A DNA stretch of 6,466 nt from DUEL01 sp964580565 (GTDB lineage Bacteria > Chloroflexota > Anaerolineae > B4-G1 > DUEL01). Within the stretch, counting starts at the first letter, position 1. The number at the start of each line of letters is the position of its first letter. The DNA lies in contig CAZOLN010000145.1 of the NCBI GenBank assembly GCA_964580565.1, positions 1 to 6,466 of the forward strand, read 5' to 3'. The position numbers and the translations under genes were made by a program. The notes below the pieces were generated by a model. It was given only the letters and a program-made list of their open reading frames with translations, was not told the DNA's origin and made no database searches. Shown piece by piece: positions 1-4,905 of the stretch.

Positions 1-89
1 CCAGCAGGCACCTCCGCCCACGAACCGAAGCACACCCGACGCGGTCCCAGCCATTGCGAAAGGGCATCCGCTGCAGGCTGCAGGATCAC
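1..89 (-). CDS. 5' fragment of an unidentified gene downstream of birA (cut by window edge)
   Basis: Only the first ~30 codons lie in the window, so the product cannot be recognised. The preferred reading starts at a GTG (89-87) that overlaps the birA TGA stop as GTGA, the same junction type as between the rhomboid and glycosyltransferase genes here. It gives a protein beginning MILQPAADALSQWLGPRR and then VCFGSWAEVPAG. A competing reading starts at ATG 54-52 and gives MAGTASGVLRFVGGGACW, whose VLRFV-GGG segment faintly recalls a Rossmann nucleotide-binding start. Neither start has a strong Shine-Dalgarno sequence. About two thirds of the third codon positions are G or C in the first frame, and slightly more in the second, so base use does not settle it. 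The tight junction suggests cotranscription with birA in either case. Confidence 0.35.
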   Translation of the reverse strand, partial: MILQPAADALSQWLGPRRVCFGSWAEVPA

Positions 90-934
90 CCCACATCATC
101 CCGAGCCGACGCCGGGCCTGGGCCACCCCGCAGCGTCACGTCGCCGGCCAACAGCCGGTGGAGCACACCGTCCGCGGTCCGCAACAACAACGCCCCCTCC
201 TCATCCACCCCCTCCGCGACGCCGACAAGGATGGCGGTGGAGGTGTGGACCTGGACCGGCCGGCCGATGGTGGCGAGCCGCGCAACCCACTCCCGACGGG
301 GGCTCTCCCCGGCCCGAAGCGCCGTGTACCGCCGCTCGACCTCGTTCAAGAAGCCCGCCAACAGGGCCGCCCGGTCCACCCTCTCCCCCGTCTCCGCCAG
401 GATGCTCGTGGCGTTGGGGGCCAGCCCCGGCAACAGGTCCGGAGGCACGTTGACGTTGATCCCGATCCCGACGACGACGAAGTCCAACCGCTCCCCCCTC
501 ACCCCCGTCTCCGTCAACACGCCGGCCAGTTTGCGCCACGCCCTGGCCTCGCCGCCGGGCCCCCGATCGGCGACGATCAGGTCGTTGGGCCACTTCAGGT
601 CCACCCGAAGCCCGGTCTGCTCCCGGATGGCGTCCGCCGCCGCCATCGACGTGAGCATCGTCAGCCAGTTGGCTCGCGAGAGGGGCAAAGGGGGCCGAAA
701 CAGCAGCGAGCACAGAAGGCAGGTCCCTGCTGGCGCAACCCACCGCCGCCCCAACCTCCCCCGCCCCGCGGTCTGCTCCTCGGCGACGACCACCGTCCCC
801 TCCGGCGCGCCCTCCAGGGCCATCCTCTTCGCTACGTCATTGGTCGACCCGGTCCGCGGCAGAAGGACCAGATCCCGGCCCCAGCGAGCCGTCCGCAGAA
901 GAGCCTCGATTCGCGCGCGCTCCAACCGCTCCAA
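86..934 (-). CDS. birA: Biotin--[acetyl-CoA-carboxylase] ligase, group I (no DNA-binding domain)
   Basis: This cytoplasmic enzyme activates biotin with ATP to biotinyl-5'-AMP and transfers it to the conserved lysine of biotin carboxyl carrier domains. The 282-residue product shows the BPL/LPL catalytic fold: TGSTND at 28-33, the adenylate-binding GRGRLGRRW at 57-65, KWPND at 114-118, KLAGVLTE at 135-142 with its lysine, and GIGINVN at 156-162. A small SH3-like C-terminal domain follows at about 223-270. There is no N-terminal winged helix, so it should not be a biotin-operon repressor as in E. coli. A TTG start (934-932) is chosen because GGAGG lies 6 bases upstream and the protein then begins just before the catalytic domain; no ATG or GTG fits. 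TTG at 925 is the alternative. The frame stays open upstream to 2005, but that stretch is antisense to the TPR gene and does not look like protein. A 12-residue Gly/Arg-rich loop (about 121-134) lengthens it slightly over typical group I enzymes. Confidence 0.95.
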   Translation of the reverse strand: MERLERARIEALLRTARWGRDLVLLPRTGSTNDVAKRMALEGAPEGTVVVAEEQTAGRGRLGRRWVAPAGTCLLCSLLFRPPLPLSRANWLTMLTSMAAADAIREQTGLRVDLKWPNDLIVADRGPGGEARAWRKLAGVLTETGVRGERLDFVVVGIGINVNVPPDLLPGLAPNATSILAETGERVDRAALLAGFLNEVERRYTALRAGESPRREWVARLATIGRPVQVHTSTAILVGVAEGVDEEGALLLRTADGVLHRLLAGDVTLRGGPGPASARDDVG

Positions 935-940
935 ACCGCT

Positions 941-945
941 CCTCC
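941..945 (-). promoter_or_regulatory. Ribosome binding site of birA (decides TTG start)
   Basis: On the minus strand this reads GGAGG, complementary to the 16S rRNA 3' end, and lies 6 bases before the TTG at 934. It is the main support for this non-ATG start; the next in-frame TTG at 925 has only GGAG at a closer 4-base spacing. Confidence 0.7.
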
Positions 946-977
946 GGCAAGGATAACACCGAACGATGATGGAGAAG

Positions 978-1005
978 ATTGTACCGCTCTTCCGGCAGGG
1001 GGCAA
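978..1005 (-). promoter_or_regulatory. Candidate sigma70-type promoter for birA
   Basis: On the minus strand a TACAAT -10 element (983-978, 5 of 6 consensus) follows a weak TTGCCC -35 (1005-1000) with a 16-base spacer. Transcription would begin near 971, leaving a leader of about 37 bases that contains the GGAGG site. The position is right and the -10 is good, but the -35 matches only TTG. Confidence 0.5.
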
Positions 1006-1029
1006 ATCCACCCGGCCCGCGGCTCCCCA

Positions 1030-1055
1030 ATTCGTGCATTCGCGCTCGATTCGTG
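1030..1055. repeat. Three ATTCGYG direct repeats between divergent promoters
   Basis: ATTCGTG (1030-1036), ATTCGCG (1038-1044) and ATTCGTG (1049-1055) lie between the two outward -35 elements (1005 and 1062). The first and third copies are 19 bases apart and the last ends 6 bases before the rightward -35. They could be a regulator binding site acting on one or both promoters. Short repeats can arise by chance, and no cognate regulator is encoded nearby. Confidence 0.35.
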
Positions 1056-1061
1056 AATGGC

Positions 1062-1090
1062 TTGACTTGCCGCCAGCCCGATGTTATGAT
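1062..1090 (+). promoter_or_regulatory. Near-consensus sigma70-type promoter for the TPR-rsgA-rhomboid gene row
   Basis: TTGACT (1062-1067) and TATGAT (1085-1090) each match 5 of 6 consensus positions and are separated by the optimal 17 bases. The predicted start of transcription near 1097 gives a leader of only about 24 bases before the ATG at 1121. This is the strongest promoter-like signal I see in the window and probably drives all five rightward genes, as no terminator or better promoter is visible between them. Confidence 0.75.
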
Positions 1091-1120
1091 TGCCCCGCAT
1101 TCCTTTCGAGAGAATCGTCG

Positions 1121-2647
1121 ATGTACATTCGCCCGCGGAAACGGAGACGGTCCAATCCCTGGCGTGTGCTGTTCCTGCTGATCCTCATCGCAGGGGCGCT
1201 CTACGCCTACACGCTGATCCAGCGTCGCCAGATCGAAAACCCCTTCACGCCGACGGCGACGCCGACCCGCTCCGCCTACTCCTACCGGGACGAGGCGGAG
1301 GCCCAGTACATCCAGGGGAACCTGGACGGGGCGATCCAAGCCTACGAACAGGCGATCCGTCTGGCCCCCGATGACGTCAACCTCTACGTCCCCCTGACGC
1401 GGTTGCTGGTGCTCAAGGGGCGCCCCGAGGAGGCCGTCGACTGGGGGGAGAAGGGGGTCGACGTCGCCCCCGAGTCCGCACCTGCGTGGGCGGTGCTGGG
1501 GCTGGCCTACGACTGGGCCGGACGGGTGCCCGAAGCCATCGAGGCCTGCCTGCGGGCGGTGGAACTGGACCCGGCCTACGCTGAAGCCTACGCCTACCTG
1601 GCCGAGGCGTACACCGACGACGGACGGGTGGAGAAGGGGCTGGAGGCCGCCCAAAAGGCGCTGGAACTGGCCCCCCGGAACGTGGATGCCCACCGAGCCT
1701 ACGGCTACGTGCTGGAACACCTGGGGAACTGGAGCGGGGCCATCGAGGCGTACCAGAAGGCCCTGGAGGTCCATCCATACCTTGCCCACCTCTACCTGGA
1801 CATCGGCCGGAACTACCTGGCCCTCGCCGACACGGCCAGCGCCCTCCAGGCTTTCCAGCAGGCCGTCGAACTGGACCCGAAGCGGCCGGATGCGCTGGAC
1901 CAGTTGGGATGGACCTACTTCGCCATCGAGGATTACGAACTGGCCCAGTCGTACCTGGAGCAGGCCATCGAGGCGGATCCGAACTACGCTCCGGCCTACG
2001 GCCACCTGGCGACCACGTACTGGGTACGCCGGAACTACGAATCGGCCATCCCCAACTTCGAGAAGGCGATCGACCTGGCCTATCAGGCCGCCCGGCGGAA
2101 AGCCTATGGCTTCTCCATCACGGTGGAGTCGGCCCAGGAACCCCTACCCTACCCCTCGCCCGACGTGGCGCTGGAGGGGGAACTGGTGTGGGGAAACGAA
2201 CAACGAACCCGACTGGCGGCGACGCTGGAGCCCTCGATCTATCTGGAGGGAAAAGGGGGAGCCGGCGGGCGGCTATCTCTGGACGTGATCTCCGGACGGT
2301 ACATCCTCTCCGCGCACGGCCTTCCTGCCCTTCCTGCCGACCAGGTGTACGTAGGGTGGTTCCACGGGCTGGAGAGACTGGACGGCACGTCGTTCAGCAC
2401 CGGCCCGCTGCCTTTAGCGGCGGACGGGAGTGTGGAGTTCGAGGGAACAGCCGAACCGGTGCGGGGTCCCCGCATCGAGCATTTCTACACCCTGGGGCTC
2501 TGCTACTTTTATATGGCTCAGTGCGAGCGGGCCTATCCCCTCTTCGATGCGGCCCTTCAGATCGACCCTGAGGAGCCGAACGCCCTGGAGGGCATCCGCC
2601 TCTGCCAGGAGGCGGAGGGCACGCCGGTACCCACGTCGACGCCCTGA
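1121..2647 (+). CDS. Membrane-anchored TPR-repeat protein with inserted beta-rich module
   Basis: The 508-residue product probably scaffolds protein contacts; no catalytic motif is seen. A basic start (RPRKRRR at 4-10) and one hydrophobic helix (about 16-33) predict a signal anchor with the rest outside the membrane. A Thr/Pro spacer (43-49) leads into about eight tandem 34-residue TPR units, starting near 55, 86, 120, 154, 188, 222, 256 and 290, with regular DPxxxxA-type turns. Residues about 340-447 are not TPR but beta-rich, with GLPALPA (400-406) followed by YVGW (410-413), similar in layout to the RskA C-terminal domain. A ninth TPR (about 452-485) and a TPVPTSTP tail end the protein. 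The ATG at 1121 fits the promoter and places the basic N-terminus directly before the helix; its Shine-Dalgarno (GAGAG, about 8 bases away) is weak. The frame is open back to 158, but that part is antisense to birA. The partner is unknown. rsgA follows after 35 bases. Confidence 0.92.
   Translation: MYIRPRKRRRSNPWRVLFLLILIAGALYAYTLIQRRQIENPFTPTATPTRSAYSYRDEAEAQYIQGNLDGAIQAYEQAIRLAPDDVNLYVPLTRLLVLKGRPEEAVDWGEKGVDVAPESAPAWAVLGLAYDWAGRVPEAIEACLRAVELDPAYAEAYAYLAEAYTDDGRVEKGLEAAQKALELAPRNVDAHRAYGYVLEHLGNWSGAIEAYQKALEVHPYLAHLYLDIGRNYLALADTASALQAFQQAVELDPKRPDALDQLGWTYFAIEDYELAQSYLEQAIEADPNYAPAYGHLATTYWVRRNYESAIPNFEKAIDLAYQAARRKAYGFSITVESAQEPLPYPSPDVALEGELVWGNEQRTRLAATLEPSIYLEGKGGAGGRLSLDVISGRYILSAHGLPALPADQVYVGWFHGLERLDGTSFSTGPLPLAADGSVEFEGTAEPVRGPRIEHFYTLGLCYFYMAQCERAYPLFDAALQIDPEEPNALEGIRLCQEAEGTPVPTSTP
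2321..2338 (+). repeat. Perfect 9-base tandem duplication inside the TPR gene
   Basis: CTTCCTGCC occurs twice back to back (2321-2329, 2330-2338) and in frame, encoding Leu-Pro-Ala twice within the beta-rich module. It may be a small slippage duplication. It coincides with a segment that resembles a family-conserved 'GLPPLP' turn, so it may equally be coincidence. Confidence 0.6.
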
Positions 2648-2668
2648 TCGCCTTCAGGTCCAAGGCTC

Positions 2669-2674
2669 AAGGAG
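2669..2674 (+). promoter_or_regulatory. Strong ribosome binding site of rsgA
   Basis: AAGGAG sits 8 bases before the GTG at 2683 and fixes that start. A second AGGAG (2677-2681) is too close to be used. It lies in the 35-base gap after the TPR gene, so rsgA can be initiated independently of upstream translation. Confidence 0.75.
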
Positions 2675-2682
2675 AGAGGAGA

Positions 2683-3672
2683 GTGGAACTGATCGACGGG
2701 TTGGTCATCAAGGCACAGAGCGGCTTCTACACCGTCCACACCGACCAGGGGGACATCCTCTGTCGGCTGCGGGGACGGCTGAAGCGGACCCGCCTGGACA
2801 CCGACCCTGTGGCGGTGGGGGATCGGGTGCGGATCCAGGTGCTGCCGGACGGGACCGGGGTGATCGAAGAGGTGAAGGAGCGGGAGCGGGCCCTCACCCG
2901 ACTGGAGCCCCCTCCCGGCGGTCGGGGCTCCCGGCGGTGGGACCGTAAAGGGTTCCTCTCCGAGCGGGAGCAGGTGATCCTGGCGAACCCCGACCAGGCG
3001 GTCTTCGTCTTCGCCTGCGCCGAGCCGAAGCCGCGGTTGCGGATGCTGGACCGGCTCCTGGTGGGCGCGGAACTGCAGGAGATCCCCGCCGTGATCTGCG
3101 CCAACAAGATCGACCTCGTGGAGCCCGACGTCCCGCGCCAACTCTTCGGGATCTACGAGGAGATCGGCTACCCGGTGATCTACACCAGCGCCGAAACGGG
3201 GAAGGGGGTGGACGAACTGGCGGCCTGTCTGAAAGACAAGATCTCCGCCCTGGTCGGGCCGTCGGGGGTGGGGAAGAGCAGCCTGCTCAACGTCATCCAA
3301 CCAGGACTGGGGCTCCAGGTGCGGGAGATCAGTTACGCCACCGGCAAAGGACGGCACACCACCGTGGTCACCCAACTCTTCCCGCTGGACGAGGGCGGCT
3401 GGGTCGCCGACACGCCGGGCATCCGGGCGCTGGCCCTCTTCGACGTGGAGCCGGAGGAGTTGGACGCCTACTTCCCGGACATCGCCCCCTACGTCTCCCA
3501 ATGCCGCTTCTCCGACTGCACCCACACGGTGGAGCCAGGGTGTGCCGTCCTCACGGCGCTCGAGGAAGGGAAGATCCACCAGCACCGGTACGAAAGTTAC
3601 GTCCGCCTGCGCCAGGAGCATCAGCGATTGGCCGATATGTACTGGTGGGGCATCCAATCGGAGCCGGAATAA
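2683..3672 (+). CDS. rsgA: Ribosome small-subunit-dependent GTPase A (30S maturation)
   Basis: RsgA binds the decoding region of the immature 30S subunit and hydrolyses GTP to check late assembly and release RbfA (family knowledge). The 329-residue product has the full order: an N-terminal OB fold (about 1-70, with the VAVGDRVR strand at 43-50), a circularly permuted GTPase, and a zinc finger. The permutation is direct to read: G4 NKID (141-144) and G5 SAETGKG (169-175) precede G1 GPSGVGKSS (192-200), switch GKGRHTT (221-227) and G3 DTPG (243-246). Zinc ligands are C274, C279, H281 and C287. A roughly 20-residue Gly/Arg-rich linker (about 75-95) joins OB fold and GTPase, longer than the B. 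subtilis YloQ type. The GTG start is set by AAGGAG 8 bases upstream. Its TAA shares one base with the next ATG, implying translational coupling. All catalytic motifs are intact. Confidence 0.97.
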   Translation: MELIDGLVIKAQSGFYTVHTDQGDILCRLRGRLKRTRLDTDPVAVGDRVRIQVLPDGTGVIEEVKERERALTRLEPPPGGRGSRRWDRKGFLSEREQVILANPDQAVFVFACAEPKPRLRMLDRLLVGAELQEIPAVICANKIDLVEPDVPRQLFGIYEEIGYPVIYTSAETGKGVDELAACLKDKISALVGPSGVGKSSLLNVIQPGLGLQVREISYATGKGRHTTVVTQLFPLDEGGWVADTPGIRALALFDVEPEELDAYFPDIAPYVSQCRFSDCTHTVEPGCAVLTALEEGKIHQHRYESYVRLRQEHQRLADMYWWGIQSEPE

Positions 3673-4202
3673 TGGGAACGGAGCTCGCCTTAGATGCCTT
3701 GCTCATCTTCCTGCTGCGGGCGGTGGGCATCACCGTCAGCACCCTGGCGACCATCCTCACGGTCCAGGGACGGAAGTTCCCGGCCATCCTCACCGGCAGT
3801 CTGAGCACCCTCGTCTACGTCATCGCCATCGGGAAGGTGGTGACCAACCTGGACAACGTGCTGAACATCGCTGCCTACGTGGGGGGCTTTGCCGTGGGGA
3901 CGTGGCTGGGATTGGCGGTGGAACAGCGGCTCGCCCTGGGGTACGCCCAGATCCAGATCATCTCCACCGCCCACGGCGGTGAGGTCGCCGACGCCCTCCG
4001 GGCGGCCGGGTTCGGGGCCACGCAGTTGTACGGTCGAGGGCGGGAGGCCCCTGTCGTCGTCGTCGAAGCGCTGGTACCCCGAAAGAGCGTGCCGGAGGTG
4101 GTCCGGATCGCCGAGGAGGCGGACGAGAAGGCGATCGTCGTGGTCTCCGAGGCGCGCACGCTGCACCGAGGGTACTGGCCGAGGCCGAATCGGCGGCGGT
4201 AG
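3672..4202 (+). CDS. UPF0316 / YebE-like membrane protein (DUF5698 plus DUF2179)
   Basis: This 176-residue protein resembles the UPF0316 family (B. subtilis YebE, similar length), whose function is not known. The N-terminal half has about three hydrophobic segments (roughly 6-30, 37-54, 63-84) with the family-like LTVQGRKFPAI and GSLSTLVYV stretches. The C-terminal half (about 90-165) is a soluble alpha/beta unit of the DUF2179 type, with a Gly-rich turn GRGREAP (121-127), then VVVVEALVPRK and an IVVVSEAR strand. DUF2179 also occurs at the end of YitT-type membrane proteins, where a cytoplasmic ligand-sensing role has been suggested; that is not shown here. ATG 3672 overlaps the rsgA stop as TAATG, with GGAG (3660-3663) 8 bases upstream. 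It ends in a basic tail RPNRRR. A 37-base gap separates it from the rhomboid gene. The family call rests on recalled motifs, not a search. Confidence 0.82.
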   Translation: MGTELALDALLIFLLRAVGITVSTLATILTVQGRKFPAILTGSLSTLVYVIAIGKVVTNLDNVLNIAAYVGGFAVGTWLGLAVEQRLALGYAQIQIISTAHGGEVADALRAAGFGATQLYGRGREAPVVVVEALVPRKSVPEVVRIAEEADEKAIVVVSEARTLHRGYWPRPNRRR

Positions 4203-4227
4203 CGGGGAGACAAGAAAGCGGGGAAGC

Positions 4228-4235
4228 AAGGGGGG
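4228..4235 (+). promoter_or_regulatory. Ribosome binding site of the rhomboid gene
   Basis: AAGGGGGG ends 4 bases before the ATG at 4240 and is the only Shine-Dalgarno-like element near it. The reading frame is open far upstream (to 3889) in the shadow of the preceding gene, so this site decides the start. Confidence 0.6.
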
Positions 4236-4239
4236 AACG

Positions 4240-4905
4240 ATGATTCCGATTTCGGATGAGATCCGTAGCCTGCGGGCGCCGGTGGTCACGTATGGGCTGA
4301 TCGCCGCCAACGTCGTGGTCTTCCTTTTCGAATGGATATTGGGTCCATACGTGGACACCCTGCTGATGACGTTCGGGGCGGTTCCCTACTACATCACCCA
4401 TCCGACGCAGTATCCCTGGGCCCCCTTCACCCTCCTCACTTCGATGTTCCTCCACGCCGGGTGGGCCCACCTGATCGGCAACATGCTCTATCTCTGGATC
4501 TTTGGCGACAACGTCGAGGAGGCTCTGGGGCGGATCGGCTACCTCCTCTTCTACCTGGCAGCGGGGATCGCCGCTGGCCTAGCGCAGGTCTTCGTCGCCC
4601 CGACCTCCCAGATCCCCGGTGTAGGAGCCAGTGGCGCCATCGCCGGGGTGTTGGCCGTGTATCTGGTGCTCTACCCAACCGCGCCGGTGCGGGTGCTCGT
4701 CCCCGGATTTTACTTCATGCGCGTCGCCCGTGTGCCAGCCCTCATCGTGCTGGGAATGTGGTTCGTCATCCAACTCTTCAACGGCTTCCTCAGCCTGGGG
4801 GCGATGACCCTGGCGACCGGCGGTGTGGCCTGGTTCGCCCATATCGGCGGCTTCGTCGCCGGGCTGGCCGTCGGGTTCCTGGTGCGAGCGGTGAAGAGGT
4901 GGTGA
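4240..4905 (+). CDS. Rhomboid-family intramembrane serine protease
   Basis: Rhomboids cut transmembrane or membrane-proximal segments of other proteins using a Ser-His dyad inside the bilayer. The 221-residue product has the six-helix core of bacterial rhomboids (helices at about 17-33, 65-87, 99-119, 131-146, 166-184, 194-216) and essentially no added cytoplasmic domain. Catalytic Ser131 lies in GASG (129-132) and His201 in the AHIGG motif of the last helix. His77 and Asn81 (HLIGN) match the GlpG oxyanion residues His150/Asn154. The L1 region carries LYLWIFGDNVEEALG, typical of bacterial rhomboids. All catalytic residues are present, so it should be active. The ATG follows AAGGGGGG. Its TGA overlaps the start of the glycosyltransferase gene (GTGA), implying coupled translation. 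The substrate is not evident; the neighbouring anchored TPR protein is a speculative candidate. Confidence 0.95.
   Translation: MIPISDEIRSLRAPVVTYGLIAANVVVFLFEWILGPYVDTLLMTFGAVPYYITHPTQYPWAPFTLLTSMFLHAGWAHLIGNMLYLWIFGDNVEEALGRIGYLLFYLAAGIAAGLAQVFVAPTSQIPGVGASGAIAGVLAVYLVLYPTAPVRVLVPGFYFMRVARVPALIVLGMWFVIQLFNGFLSLGAMTLATGGVAWFAHIGGFVAGLAVGFLVRAVKRW

Noticed and set aside
71..84. CTGCAG-type short repeat near the birA stop as a terminator hairpin
   Set aside because: The stem would be short, there is no following T-run on the minus strand, and a downstream gene appears to start within it.
158..1120. Upstream extension of the TPR frame to an 829-residue protein
   Set aside because: It lies antisense to the well-supported birA gene, is Pro/Arg-rich low-complexity translation, and crosses the strong promoter at 1062-1090.
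935..2005. N-terminal extension of the birA frame to a 639-residue protein running antisense to the TPR gene
   Set aside because: The extension is Gly/Val/Arg/Pro-rich without recognisable domains and mirrors the codon bias of the opposite strand. The TTG at 934 with GGAGG gives a normal-sized group I ligase.
2500..2516. AT-rich patch (TACTTTTATATG) that could be an internal -10 element before rsgA
   Set aside because: It encodes the aromatic run YFYM of the ninth TPR and has no convincing -35 at the right distance.
2557..3657. Long minus-strand open frame of 366 codons opposite rsgA
   Set aside because: The plus strand encodes an unmistakable complete RsgA. The antisense frame is His/Gln/Pro-rich and reflects GC-rich third positions.
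4203..4239. Gap between the UPF0316 gene and the rhomboid gene as a terminator or promoter
   Set aside because: It is a purine-rich G/A stretch with no inverted repeat, T-run or -10/-35 pair. Only the ribosome binding site is supported.
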